NCBI RefSeq assembly: GCF_003721515.1
Contig: NZ_RJJD01000001.1
Span: forward strand, 958,736-1,022,735
Direction: 5' to 3'
From: Rufibacter latericius
GTDB taxonomy: Bacteria; Bacteroidota; Bacteroidia; Cytophagales; Hymenobacteraceae
DNA length: 64,000 nucleotides
The translations under genes were made by a program, and so were the position numbers. Each line of letters opens with the position of its first letter. The first letter of the stretch is position 1. Below, piece by piece: positions 1 to 12,563 of this stretch. The notes under the pieces were generated by a model. It was not told the origin of the DNA, did not search any database, and saw only the letters and a program-made list of their open reading frames with translations.

Positions 1-678
1 ATGAATGGTCGGCCGCTGGCCTTGAAATGGGAAAGCGACAATGCCGATGCCATTTTAGAGACCTGGTTCGCTGGCACCGAGGGCGGAAACGCCATCGCCG
101 ATGTATTGTTCGGGAACTACAATCCGTCCGGAAAGATTACGGCCACTTTCCCGCAGAACGTGGGCCAGGTGCCTATTTACTATAACCAGAAAATGACGGG
201 TCGGCCTTACGGTGGGCAACAACTGGACAAGTACAAATCGCGCTACCTGGATGTGCCCAATGATCCGCTGTATCCGTTCGGGTTCGGGTTGAGCTACACC
301 ACGTTCTCCATCTCAGCGCCTACCTTAAGCACCGCCAATTTGCAGCCGGGGGGCAACATGACCGTGAGCGTGCAGGTGCAGAACACCGGTAACTATGACG
401 GAGAGGAAGTTGTGCAACTGTATGTGCAGGATTTGGTGGGCACCGTCTCTCGGCCGGTGAAAGAGCTGAAAAACTTCAAGAAAGTCTTCCTCAAGAAAGG
501 CGAGACGCAGACGGTGACCTTCACCCTCACGGAGAACGACCTCAAGTTCTATGACATCAACATGAAGTACGTGGCCGAGCCCGGCGATTTCATCGTGTAC
601 GTGGGCCCCAACTCCCGTGACGTGAAGTCAGCGCCTTTCACGCTCACGTCTTCGGGAGCCGCAGCCGGGAATCCGTAA
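1..678 (+). CDS. GH3 family beta-glycosidase, C-terminal part (5' truncated by window edge)
   Basis: This is the carboxyl-terminal 225 residues of a glycoside hydrolase family 3 enzyme. The reading frame is open from base 1, and the ATG there is probably an internal methionine, since GH3 proteins of this type are about 750 residues. The visible part holds the end of the alpha/beta sandwich domain (EGGNAIADVLFGNYNPSG at residues 28-45), the PFGFGLSYTTF signature near residues 92-102, and a fibronectin III-like domain from about residue 115 to 210. The catalytic aspartate would lie upstream of the window. Family members remove terminal beta-linked glucose or xylose, usually in the periplasm. 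A perfect palindromic repeat lies 35 bases after the stop. The substrate cannot be told from this fragment. Confidence 0.9.
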   Translation: MNGRPLALKWESDNADAILETWFAGTEGGNAIADVLFGNYNPSGKITATFPQNVGQVPIYYNQKMTGRPYGGQQLDKYKSRYLDVPNDPLYPFGFGLSYTTFSISAPTLSTANLQPGGNMTVSVQVQNTGNYDGEEVVQLYVQDLVGTVSRPVKELKNFKKVFLKKGETQTVTFTLTENDLKFYDINMKYVAEPGDFIVYVGPNSRDVKSAPFTLTSSGAAAGNP

Positions 679-713
679 CCGGGAACGGAACTTGGTAGAA
701 AGACCCAATTGGG

Positions 714-747
714 TTTAGGGGCTGTTTTCCAAGAAACAGCCCCTAAA
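714..747. repeat. Dispersed palindrome, copy 1 (perfect)
   Basis: Two 14-base arms (TTTAGGGGCTGTTT and its exact complement) surround a 6-base loop. It starts 35 bases after the GH3 stop codon. It is the best-formed copy in the window. Confidence 0.9.
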
Positions 748-824
748 TGCGTTTCAGCCTCTAGGCAACACAGTCCTTTCTCCGCCAGATCCTTTGTACC
801 TTCCGGGGAATACACGCAAGACAG

Positions 825-857
825 ATTGGGCAGGCTTTTTTGAAAAGAGCCACTAAA
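825..857. repeat. Dispersed palindrome, copy 2 (degenerate)
   Basis: A half-conserved copy with TTGGGCAGGCTTTTTT on the left and GAGCCACTAAA on the right. The arms no longer pair well. Confidence 0.5.
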
Positions 858-980
858 CCCTCATCCTCCACTAGAGTGAAGCAAATGCAAACGTTGGCAA
901 CTTGTCTAAGCTGGATTGAATTGCTTTCGTCTCGTCAAAATCAAGTAGCTTTATTGATTCCATTCAACAATCGCATATAA

Positions 981-3164
<2,184 letters not shown>

Positions 3165-3187
3165 TTTTAGCCTGATTTTCATAAAGT

Positions 3188-3235
3188 AAACCAGAAACGG
3201 GTTGGCGGTTTTTCCGGCCAGCCCGTTTCTGGTTT
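3188..3235 (+). terminator. Hairpin after first GH97 gene
   Basis: AAACCAGAAACGGG pairs with CCCGTTTCTGGTTT, and TGGC with GGCCA nearer the loop. The stem ends in a T run and sits 23 bases after the stop codon. Confidence 0.65.
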
Positions 3236-3277
3236 ATGCACCTTGAGGACGATATTCCTTTTTAAACCTTTGCTGCG

Positions 3278-3310
3278 TTTAGAAGTCCTTTTCAGAAAAG
3301 GAGCCGTAAA
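3278..3310. repeat. Dispersed palindrome, copy 3 (degenerate)
   Basis: TTTAGAAGTCCTTTTCAG followed by AAAAGGAGCCGTAAA. It lies between the two GH97 genes, upstream of the second. Confidence 0.55.
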
Positions 3311-3389
3311 TCAAAAAGGAGCCTTTAACTTGCACAACACTTTCTTCTGGTTTCAGCCTCACCCGCTGACATCCGGAGAGAGAAAACTG

Positions 3390-5596
<2,207 letters not shown>

Positions 5597-5618
5597 GGCG
5601 TTTCTTACTTGATTTAAC

Positions 5619-5658
5619 AAAAAGCCCTGTCAAATACATTGACAGGGCTTTTGCTTTT
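5619..5658 (+). terminator. Rho-independent terminator of second GH97 gene
   Basis: AAAAGCCCTGTCAA pairs perfectly with TTGACAGGGCTTTT around a 5-base loop, followed by T-rich DNA. It lies 23 bases after the stop. Confidence 0.88.
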
Positions 5659-5805
5659 ACGCTTGTAATGTGATCAGTATCTCTCATACATCTAACTGAC
5701 TTGCTGCCTGTATCACTGTTTCAGCGAATACTTCCCTTGAGGATTGCCCAAACGAGAGTTTGAGGCAGCAAACGCAGCTCTAAAAAGGGGTGTTTACACG
5801 CATAT

Positions 5806-5982
5806 CGTCCCCCTTCGAAGGGGGTAGGGGGATGATTCACTCCTGCTGATAACGGCATTTCCGAAATGTAGGGGCAATCCCTTGTGGTTGCCCTTGCCCG
5901 AGTACTGCATACTTCTATTACAAAAGCAGAACGGTTCTTGAAACGCCCTTGTCATCCCCCTACCCCCTTCCAAGGGGGACGG
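5806..5982. mobile_element. Putative non-autonomous element with 29-31 bp inverted ends
   Basis: The left end at 5806-5834 (CGTCCCCCTTCGAAGGGG followed by GTAGGGGGATGA) is matched in inverse orientation at 5952-5982. Each end is itself partly palindromic (CCCCCTTCGAAGGGGG). The interior has a second small palindrome (GGGGCAATCCCTTGTGG then TTGCCC, about 5872-5895) and no plausible gene. A lone left end with matching flanking sequence recurs at 39159-39205. The MITE-like interpretation is an inference from the structure. Confidence 0.5.
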
Positions 5983-6030
5983 AACGCTTGACAACAGGAA
6001 TATTCCCCGAGTTCAAATTACAGCAATTCC

Positions 6031-6558
6031 TTACATACCTGTCTCATCGGCGCTTGGGCCGTAGCTGCCGGGGATGGGCACGTTGAGCAGACGAAGGAAC
6101 ACGCCCAGTTGCGCCCGGTGGTGGATGATCTGGCTCATAGTCATGCGCAGCACATCGTATTTAGTGGAGGTGAGATAGATGGTGTCTCCGTCTCTGAGGG
6201 TCCATTCCTCGTTCAGGTACTCATCGGTGTTTTCAGCGAGATGCTTTCTGGCGTCTTCCAGCATTTCCTCAAAATAGGCCAGCAACTCGGCGGTTGTATT
6301 CACCACTCTAGGCTGGTAGGGATTTTTGGCGAAATCCAGTTCAGAAGTGGTCAGGGTCATGCCTACCCAAGATGGCAAATCTGCGATGTGCGTGGCCAAG
6401 GTCCGGATGTCCATGCTTTTGGGGTGAGGTCTCCAGTCGTACTTGTCGTCTGGAATCCGCTCCAGCATTTTACGGGTAGTGACAGCTTCCTGTTCTAGTT
6501 CTTTGGCGAGCAGATCCAGGATAGTAGTGGTGGCGATGGAGGTTTGCATTTCTGACAT
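6031..6558 (-). CDS. DinB family protein
   Basis: A 175-residue soluble protein of the DinB/YfiT four-helix-bundle superfamily. Such proteins usually bind one divalent metal through three histidines. The visible candidates are the His in LATHIADLPSW near residue 57 and the HH pair in SQIIHHRAQLG near residues 146-147. WRPHPKSMDI near residue 42 is also typical of the family. Many relatives are metal-dependent thiol transferases or have no known role, and nothing here narrows it further. The start could also be Met4. A second, more distant DinB-like gene lies at 62221-62718. Confidence 0.85.
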   Translation of the reverse strand: MSEMQTSIATTTILDLLAKELEQEAVTTRKMLERIPDDKYDWRPHPKSMDIRTLATHIADLPSWVGMTLTTSELDFAKNPYQPRVVNTTAELLAYFEEMLEDARKHLAENTDEYLNEEWTLRDGDTIYLTSTKYDVLRMTMSQIIHHRAQLGVFLRLLNVPIPGSYGPSADETGM

Positions 6559-6657
6559 AAGGTTAGTGGTTTAGTGATGACACAAAGAAATAGCCACCCA
6601 CTGACAACCCTATGGCAGTCTACTTTCAGGAAATGAAAATTATTTTTTGAGTTCTGC

Positions 6658-6714
6658 TTTAAGCCTGATTTCTGAAAACAAGCCTAAAAAAGATTTTTCA
6701 AACAAGCCCCTAAA
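6658..6714. repeat. Dispersed palindrome, copy 5 plus a right half-copy
   Basis: A full copy (TTTAAGCCTGATTTC then GAAAACAAGCCTAAA, 6658-6688) is followed by a right-half remnant ending AAGCCCCTAAA (6691-6714). It abuts the 3' end of the WYL regulator gene. Confidence 0.7.
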
Positions 6715-7404
6715 TCAATACGGCACGGGCAGTTGCTTCATGTACTCGCTCACTGCCATGTGCTCGGTTTTACAGAAAGGCAGTCCGGTGTTCTTGATGG
6801 TGAGAATGCGGGACACCCTAAAATCTCGGTAGTCCTGACGGTGGTGGCACCACCCGATGAGGTGCCAGCTGTAGGCGTAGAAGATCAACCCGATGGGTTC
6901 CAGTTGCCGTTTGCTAACTTCCTCTTTTTTGTTTTTGTACCCGATCTCTAGGATGGTTTTCTCTGAGATGGCCTGCTGAATAATTGCTAGGTACTCGTAG
7001 TCATTGTTGATACACGGCGGCAGCTGCAGCTTGATGTGGTTGTCCAGGAAGTCTAGCTTTTCTTTCTGGGTGGTGCGCAGCACAGCTTTCACTTTGCTCA
7101 GCGCCGAAGCATAGTGCGTATGGATAGATTTATCGGTGAACCCGAAGACCATGGCCTCCATCAACAGCAGCGCGTTGGCTTCCTCGGAGGTAAACGAGAC
7201 GGGCGGCAGAAAATAGCCCTGCACCACAAAATAGCCTTTGTGCGGCTCAAAGCCCACGGGCACGCCTTGCTCGCCCAACGCTTTTACATCACGGTACACG
7301 GTGCGCACACTGATGGAAAACGCCTCAGCGATCTTTTCGGCGGTCACGTATTTCTTGGACTGCAGCAAGGTCAGTATCCCGAAAAGCCTGTCTACCCGGT
7401 TCAT
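6715..7404 (-). CDS. YafY-like WYL-domain transcriptional regulator
   Basis: A 229-residue regulator. Residues 1-60 form a DeoR-type winged helix-turn-helix (RVDRLFGILTLLQSKKYVTA and SVRTVYRDVKALGEQG). Residues about 135-215 form a WYL domain, with the core read here as HLIGWCHHRQDYRDFRVSRI. WYL regulators commonly sense nucleotides or nucleic acid and control stress or defence genes. The target is unknown. The neighbouring genes on the same strand (DUF1801 upstream, DinB downstream) are plausible but unproven targets. The stop codon abuts a dispersed palindrome with no separate terminator visible. Confidence 0.9.
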   Translation of the reverse strand: MNRVDRLFGILTLLQSKKYVTAEKIAEAFSISVRTVYRDVKALGEQGVPVGFEPHKGYFVVQGYFLPPVSFTSEEANALLLMEAMVFGFTDKSIHTHYASALSKVKAVLRTTQKEKLDFLDNHIKLQLPPCINNDYEYLAIIQQAISEKTILEIGYKNKKEEVSKRQLEPIGLIFYAYSWHLIGWCHHRQDYRDFRVSRILTIKNTGLPFCKTEHMAVSEYMKQLPVPY

Positions 7405-7493
7405 GCGTTTAGTTTGTTTGTATTTGAAAGGAAAAGGTAATTTGTGGGAAATGCTAAACTGCCGCGATGTTGCCGTTAAAGGAAAGTCCGTCT

Positions 7494-7931
7494 TCAGATT
7501 TTTCGGTGGATTTTGCTTTTCTCTTTCTTTTGGGCAAACAGCCTGCCATCCACTTCCCCGGCCTCGTACAGCAGCACCTTGATTAGGTCGTAGTCTAGTT
7601 CATTTACCTGAGCGAATGTTTTGGTGAACACCTGCTTCCGTTTGCCTTTCTCCAGGTAGTCAGCGTCATCTTGTAGCAGGTTTCCGTTGCAGAAGCCTAG
7701 TTGCACGCCTTTTTGCTTCACCGTTCCCCAAGGCACCGAGCCGGGCCAGATAAAACAGATGCGAGTATGTCCCACGTAGAAGGGCACGTTGTAGGAAAGC
7801 TTTTCGGAACAGAACGGCAGGCACTCAAAAACCAGCTGCCGCAACTCAGCCACCAACTTCCGCTCCTCCAGAGGCAGGTACGCCAGCAACTCTTCCACGG
7901 TGTCAAACTTCTGGATTTCTTCTGCTTCCAT
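7494..7931 (-). CDS. DUF1801 domain protein
   Basis: A 145-residue cytoplasmic protein of the DUF1801/YdhG-like family. The family pattern is visible in ELRQLVFECLPFCSEKLSYN (residues 29-48), the VPFYVG and ICFIWPG strands after it, and GVQLGFCNG near residue 76. The tail is very rich in Lys and Arg (AQKKEKSKIHRKI). Members have no firmly established biochemical role. It is 89 bases upstream of the WYL regulator on the same strand, so the two could be cotranscribed. Confidence 0.8.
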   Translation of the reverse strand: MEAEEIQKFDTVEELLAYLPLEERKLVAELRQLVFECLPFCSEKLSYNVPFYVGHTRICFIWPGSVPWGTVKQKGVQLGFCNGNLLQDDADYLEKGKRKQVFTKTFAQVNELDYDLIKVLLYEAGEVDGRLFAQKKEKSKIHRKI

Positions 7932-8051
7932 ATCGCCTATGTTTACTTACAACAACCGTTTAGCGCAGGATGAAGATAACCCAAATTGCCGAATCTAAGG
8001 AGCCCTAGACCAGATAAAAATGACTTCCTAAAGAGAATCCTTGAAAAGTTA

Positions 8052-8094
8052 TTTCAGGCCCGTTTTTCCTAAATCGGAACAAAAACAGGCCGAG
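8052..8094. repeat. Dispersed palindrome, copy 6 (with enlarged loop)
   Basis: TTTCAGGCCCGTTTTTCC and AAAAACAGGCCGAGA are separated by about 11 extra bases. It lies 16 bases past the 3' end of the gene at 8111. Confidence 0.7.
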
Positions 8095-8110
8095 ACATTC
8101 TTTACAGAGA

Positions 8111-8509
8111 TCACTTTCCTGCCAAGGAGGCTTTCACGGGATGTCGGAACGTAATCAGCCCGAACAGCACCGCCAACACGGCATACACCACAGCCAAAAC
8201 CCAGATAGCTTCAAGCTGATGTCCCGCCTGCAGGCCTTTCAGAAGCGCCATCGCTCCGGCGAAGAAGTGCAGGAAATTTCCCATAGCCAAGGGCCGCGCG
8301 TAAATCCCTCCAATCAATATGCCTTTTGCCATCCAGTTCAGGATCGCGAAACCCAGATAAAGTGCGCCCAATATCTGCACCAGCAACGGCGCTACTCCGG
8401 TGGGCTCAGCGCCCAGGTAACTCAATACTTCCTGCGGCAGAAAGGAAGCGGTGAATCCTAAAATGGCCATCACCACAGCACTACCCGACATAATAATTCT
8501 TGTGTTCAT
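8111..8509 (-). CDS. Small integral membrane protein of unknown function
   Basis: A hydrophobic protein of 132 residues when started at the ATG for MNTRIIMSG. The open frame continues 19 codons upstream (MQGRSFLPF...), but the shorter form begins directly with the first membrane helix and is preferred. Four membrane segments are visible, roughly at residues 4-26, 43-62, 73-92 and 100-120. Relatives are short conserved Bacteroidota membrane proteins without a known role. It is downstream of the sugar permease gene, but a strong terminator stands between them, so it is probably transcribed on its own. Confidence 0.65.
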   Translation of the reverse strand: MNTRIIMSGSAVVMAILGFTASFLPQEVLSYLGAEPTGVAPLLVQILGALYLGFAILNWMAKGILIGGIYARPLAMGNFLHFFAGAMALLKGLQAGHQLEAIWVLAVVYAVLAVLFGLITFRHPVKASLAGK

Positions 8510-8547
8510 AGGGTAGGCAAGATAGAAACTTTCAGGAATGAATGGTA

Positions 8548-8597
8548 AAAACGAACGGCCCTGCAAGAATAAACACTTGCAGGGCCGTTCGTTTTCA
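8548..8597 (-). terminator. Terminator of the sugar permease gene
   Basis: AAAACGAACGGCCCTGCAAG pairs with CTTGCAGGGCCGTTCGTTTT around an 8-base loop. On the minus strand it follows the permease stop codon and palindrome copy 7. It could act in both directions. Confidence 0.88.
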
Positions 8598-8606
8598 GGC
8601 GATCTA

Positions 8607-8640
8607 TTTCAGGGCCATTTTCAGGAAATCAGCCCGTAAA
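8607..8640. repeat. Dispersed palindrome, copy 7
   Basis: TTTCAGGGCCATTTTC and GAAATCAGCCCGTAAA. It lies between the permease stop codon (8 bases away) and its terminator, hence inside the predicted 3' untranslated region. Confidence 0.75.
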
Positions 8641-8648
8641 CGGTTTAA

Positions 8649-10079
8649 CTAATCTACCAGCCGGTGACTCTCGCGGGTACGATAGCCTCTGAAACCGTAG
8701 AAAACGATGTAGAGGTAGCAAAGCATGGGCACAATGAAGGAAAGCTGCACATCACCGGTGACATCGGCGATGGCGCCCTGAAGCGGCGGAACAATGGCTC
8801 CCCCCACAATGGCCATTACCAAAAGCGAAGAACCTTGGCTTGTGTGGATGCCCAGTCCTTTAATAGCTAAGTCAAAAATGGTAGGGAACATGATGGAGTT
8901 GAACAACCCAATGCCGATCACCGCCCACATGGCCACGGCGCCCTGTCCGAAGGTTCCGATCAAGAGCAGCACGATCACCGCGGTGGCGTAGAGGCCCACC
9001 GTCCGGTTCGGAATGAAACCGCCTAGCAGCAGCACCACAAAGTTGGCGGCAATCAATCCCAGGATGATGAGCGCCTGATCCAGATCATAGATGGCATACA
9101 CCGTCCCGAAGGTCACCGCCGCAATTACGGCCATGATCACGTATTTAAGCGAATTGTTGCGGAACTGCGCCAGCGCCACCGCCCCGAAGAAACGACCGAT
9201 CATGGCCCCACCCCAGTAGAACGACAGAAAGTGCTTGGCTTCTGACTCGTCCAGACCGGCAATCTGCGGCAATTTGAAGTAGTTGATGAGCATGCTGCCC
9301 ACGGCCACTTCGCCGCCTACGTACATGAAAATACAGATAATCCCCAGCACCAGGTGCTTGTGCTTTAACGCGCCTGAACCGGCCACCACAGTGTTGCTGT
9401 CGCCAGTGAGGCGGGGCAAACGGGCCAGTTTAATGATCACGGCAATCACAATCAAAGTAATAGCCAGGCCCACGTACGGCATCTTTACTGAATCCGCGGT
9501 GGCAGCATCGTTAGACACCTGATCGAAAATAAGGTAGCCCCCGATGATAGGCGCAATGGTCGTTCCGAAGGAGTTGAGAGCCTGGGTCATGTTCATGCGG
9601 CTGGAGGAAGACTCCGGCGGACCCAGAATGGAAACGTACGGGTTGGCCGTGATCTGCAGCACCGTAATGCCCGAGGCCAACACGAACAATGCGGCCAGGA
9701 ACAGTCCATAAGAGTGAGAATCAGCCGCGGGCAGGAACAGAAGACAGCCAATGGCCGTCACGGCCAATCCCACAATGATCCCGTTCTTGTAACCGATCTT
9801 CAGGATAGGATCACCTTTGGTCACCGAGAAGATGAAGTACAACAGCGAAACAATGAAGTAGGCCCCAAAGAAGGCCGTCTGGATGAGCATCGCCTGCCAG
9901 TTCTGCAACGTGAAAACCTGCTGCAGTTTCGGGATGAGGATGTCGTTCATACACGTGATGAAGCCCCACATAAAGAAGAGCATGGTCACCACCATCAAGG
10001 CGCCGGTGTAGCTTTTGCCGGTGGTGCCGGCCGCTGTTGCTGCGGGAGCCGAGGCCGCGCTGCTGGAAATTCCTGCCAT
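8649..10079 (-). CDS. Sugar:proton symporter, FHS (FucP/GluP-like) major facilitator
   Basis: A 476-residue major facilitator transporter with about 12 membrane helices, of the fucose-galactose-glucose:H+ symporter family. Family signatures are FMWGFITCMNDILIPKLQ near residues 36-53, NPYVSILGPPESSSSRMNMTQ near 145-165 with the following FGTTIAPIIGGY, and the C-terminal VGGAIVPPLQGAIAD. It should import a monosaccharide released by the surrounding glycosidases; glucose, galactose or fucose are all possible. The first 25 residues are Ala/Ser/Gly/Thr-rich and cytoplasmic. The gene lies downstream of the GH9 gene on the same strand, after 432 bases. Confidence 0.92.
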   Translation of the reverse strand: MAGISSSAASAPAATAAGTTGKSYTGALMVVTMLFFMWGFITCMNDILIPKLQQVFTLQNWQAMLIQTAFFGAYFIVSLLYFIFSVTKGDPILKIGYKNGIIVGLAVTAIGCLLFLPAADSHSYGLFLAALFVLASGITVLQITANPYVSILGPPESSSSRMNMTQALNSFGTTIAPIIGGYLIFDQVSNDAATADSVKMPYVGLAITLIVIAVIIKLARLPRLTGDSNTVVAGSGALKHKHLVLGIICIFMYVGGEVAVGSMLINYFKLPQIAGLDESEAKHFLSFYWGGAMIGRFFGAVALAQFRNNSLKYVIMAVIAAVTFGTVYAIYDLDQALIILGLIAANFVVLLLGGFIPNRTVGLYATAVIVLLLIGTFGQGAVAMWAVIGIGLFNSIMFPTIFDLAIKGLGIHTSQGSSLLVMAIVGGAIVPPLQGAIADVTGDVQLSFIVPMLCYLYIVFYGFRGYRTRESHRLVD

Positions 10080-10511
10080 ATTGGTTGTTTTGTTTGTAAA
10101 GGGGGTGAAACGTTAAAGTTCTGGTCTTCAGAAGCGGACTAAGGAAGCTGGTTTCTTCAGGAGGTGAAAGGTTTACAGTCAGCAGGGCCGCGGCGGAAGT
10201 ACTTCACGTATTCTTCCCTTTCGTGGATTCCTGTTTTAGGGCGATTTTCCTAAAAACAAGCGTAAAATCTGCCGTCCTGGTACCACCTTCTACCCTTCAA
10301 AAAAGCATCCTTGTGTAAGTAGCGGCTTTCTGACAATAGAATCTTCAAGTATACTGTTTTATCGGCAGATTTCTGTCATAAAGAGGGGTAGAAATAACTG
10401 TTTCCAGACCGTTAAAACAATTTAGCAAAGAATAAAGGGGAAGAGAATAAAGTCAGACCTTTTCTCTCCTCCTTCCAACAAAAGGATACCCTTCATCAGT
10501 ACACTTCCTGA
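10080..10511. other. Intergenic region upstream of permease gene
   Basis: There is no supported gene in these 432 bases. They should contain the permease promoter and the 3' end of the GH9 transcript. Palindrome copy 8 lies at 10235-10266. No exact TAnnTTTG box on the minus strand and no strong terminator were recognised. Confidence 0.4.
10235..10266. repeat. Dispersed palindrome, copy 8
   Basis: TTTAGGGCGATTTTCC and AAAAACAAGCGTAAA. It lies midway between the permease start and the GH9 stop codon. Confidence 0.65.
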
Positions 10512-12320
10512 CTACTTGGCGCTTTTTGCGGCAAAGCCTGCCTGCTGTTGCAGGGCTTCCAGGGCTCCAGTCAAATAAACCAACGGGGCGTTCCAGTTGA
10601 TGGCGATTTCGTTCGAGGCGTAGGAGCAGTCTGAGTCCACGTACATCTCATCTGGGGAGGTAGCGGTATACCCCTGGCATTTGTCCTGCTTGTTCGCGTT
10701 GCCGTTGGTTCCGCCAGAAAGCAGGCCCGGTACCGGCTCCTTGATGCCATCGGCCATGGACGGACGGTGGTGCGGGTTCATCGTGGACTTTTCCCCGAAC
10801 CCGGTGACAAAGGAATACCCTACCGCGTTGCGGCCCAGCAGGTAATCCAAGTTAGAGAGTGCTGCCTGCAGGTACTTTTTGTTTCCGGTGATTTGATAGG
10901 CTTGCACCAGGGCAATGCCTTGATTGGCAGCCACCGAGGAGCTTCCCCAGATATAGTCTTCCTTCACTCTGCCCATCACCGTGCGGTAAGCACCGGCCTC
11001 GGCTCCTGTTACCATGTCATCGGCAACCTTCAGCAGTCTTTTCTTTATTTCCGGCAGGTCTTTCTGCAGAGTAGCGCCTTTGTTGTTCTTATTCCGCAGC
11101 AAGGTATAATAGCCTAACAGCCGCACTTGCGCCCAGCTGGGGATAGGCATTTTGGGATCGGGCAGCATGTTTACGGCTTGGTAGTAGCTTTCTTTCTGGG
11201 TAGTGGTGTAAAGCTCGGCGGCGGCCCACAGGAACTCATCACTGAAATCTTTGTCGCCGTAGGCGCCGGTGGTCACATCTGGGTCGAAGCTTTTATTGAT
11301 GGCTTCCTGCTCGTAGGCAACATTAGGGTTTTTCTGGGCCCAGTCCCAAGCTTTGGTGGCGGCGGTAAGGCAAGAGTCTGCCAGCCCCGGGAAGTCTTTG
11401 GAGAAATTTCTGTACACCCGGCTTGCCTGCGCCATGACGGCGGCAAAGTTCAGGGCGGCGCCGGTTCCTTTCTGCACCACATACCTATGCTTGGTAGCCT
11501 GATCAGGCATGATGATGCCGTCAAAGGAAGGGTTCGTCAATTTGTGGTACACGCCACCGTCCTGAGGGTCTTGCATGGTGAGCATCCACCGGAGGTTCCA
11601 CAGGCTTTCGTCCAAGATGTCAGGAACCCGGTTTCCGCTCTCAGGGATGTTCAGTTTCTGAGCCTGGTAAAACTGCGGAAAATCTTCGTAAGCCGACAGC
11701 AGCGTACCCATGGTGATACCGCTGTTCACAATGTATTTGTTGTAATCGCCGGCATCGTACCAGCCGCGCGGAGACGAGATTACTGTGCCGGCCGGGCGTT
11801 GGGTTGTAGCTGCCGAAGGATGCACCAGTACTTTATCATCTGGATGACCGGCCGGCCGATGCCATTTCCCGGCGTACTTCTCTGGTAGGTCAATAGCCGT
11901 ACGCTGGAAGTAAAACCCTTTGATGGCTGCGGCGGCCACGTCCTTGTGAACCTGCTGCTTTATCTCAAACGGGTAAGATCTGCCCACACCCTGAATCTCC
12001 AGCACATAGGCTCCGCTGGCGCTGAACCCGCTGAAATCAGCGACCCTAGTGGGTTTGCCTGAAAGCTCGGCGGGTTTGGTGTCGGTTAGTTTCCCGGTGA
12101 AAACGGTTTTTGATCCATCGGCGGTTTTCAGGGTAAAGGTAGTAGCCTCGTTCTCGCCCGCCACCACGGCTATTTTAGCGGCGTTTGGGTAAAAACCCAC
12201 CTGATTCAGGCGGATGCTCTCCACGCCTTGCACGGTGTTTTGGGAAGCATTCTGCGCTTGGGTGCAGGAGAAAGAAAGACAGAGCAGGGCTCCGCCGAGG
12301 GTCTTGTAGAAGGGATGCAT
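10512..12320 (-). CDS. GH9 endoglucanase/cellulase with N-terminal Ig-like domain
   Basis: A 602-residue exported glycoside hydrolase of family 9 when started at MHPFYKTLGG, which begins a signal peptide (LCLSFSCTQAQ). The frame is open 74 codons further upstream, but that stretch looks non-coding. Residues about 28-115 form the CelD_N Ig-like domain (IRLNQVGFYPNAAKIAVV). The (alpha/alpha)6 barrel follows, with the catalytic-base motif GWYDAGDYNKYIV, the NPHHRPS histidine motif, and the terminal SNEIAINWNAPLVY with the general acid Glu. GH9 enzymes cut beta-1,4-glucan, so glucomannan or cellulose would be the substrate. The Cys in the signal region could be lipidated, but the lipobox is poor. 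It lies directly downstream of the hybrid two-component gene. Confidence 0.9.
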   Translation of the reverse strand: MHPFYKTLGGALLCLSFSCTQAQNASQNTVQGVESIRLNQVGFYPNAAKIAVVAGENEATTFTLKTADGSKTVFTGKLTDTKPAELSGKPTRVADFSGFSASGAYVLEIQGVGRSYPFEIKQQVHKDVAAAAIKGFYFQRTAIDLPEKYAGKWHRPAGHPDDKVLVHPSAATTQRPAGTVISSPRGWYDAGDYNKYIVNSGITMGTLLSAYEDFPQFYQAQKLNIPESGNRVPDILDESLWNLRWMLTMQDPQDGGVYHKLTNPSFDGIIMPDQATKHRYVVQKGTGAALNFAAVMAQASRVYRNFSKDFPGLADSCLTAATKAWDWAQKNPNVAYEQEAINKSFDPDVTTGAYGDKDFSDEFLWAAAELYTTTQKESYYQAVNMLPDPKMPIPSWAQVRLLGYYTLLRNKNNKGATLQKDLPEIKKRLLKVADDMVTGAEAGAYRTVMGRVKEDYIWGSSSVAANQGIALVQAYQITGNKKYLQAALSNLDYLLGRNAVGYSFVTGFGEKSTMNPHHRPSMADGIKEPVPGLLSGGTNGNANKQDKCQGYTATSPDEMYVDSDCSYASNEIAINWNAPLVYLTGALEALQQQAGFAAKSAK

Positions 12321-12563
12321 AGGTTGCCTTAGGGTTACAGGCGCGGGAAGAAACCGAACGCCTTTAGAATGACTGATAAATAAAGCCAAGGTCATCTCTG
12401 ACCTGGCACTCGGGTTGCGTTTTTCTGCGTAGCTAAGGTAGGCACGCCCCGTGGTTACCAGGGTTATCAAATGTTTCAAATATATCCTTGGGATGTTAAC
12501 CTGCTCCTCCAGATTGTCTAAAGGAGCGTTAAGCGGAAGCAAAACAGCAACCAGACCCAGTCA

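Larger units (their letters stand above)
5597..6030. other. Intergenic region with terminator and inverted-repeat element
   Basis: This gap between convergent genes has no supported coding sequence. It holds the terminator of the second GH97 gene and a 177-base element bounded by inverted repeats (5806-5982). Confidence 0.6.

Noticed and set aside
5794..5994. Open frame of 66 codons in the inverted-repeat element
   Set aside because: The frame is formed by the two inverted ends and their interior repeats.
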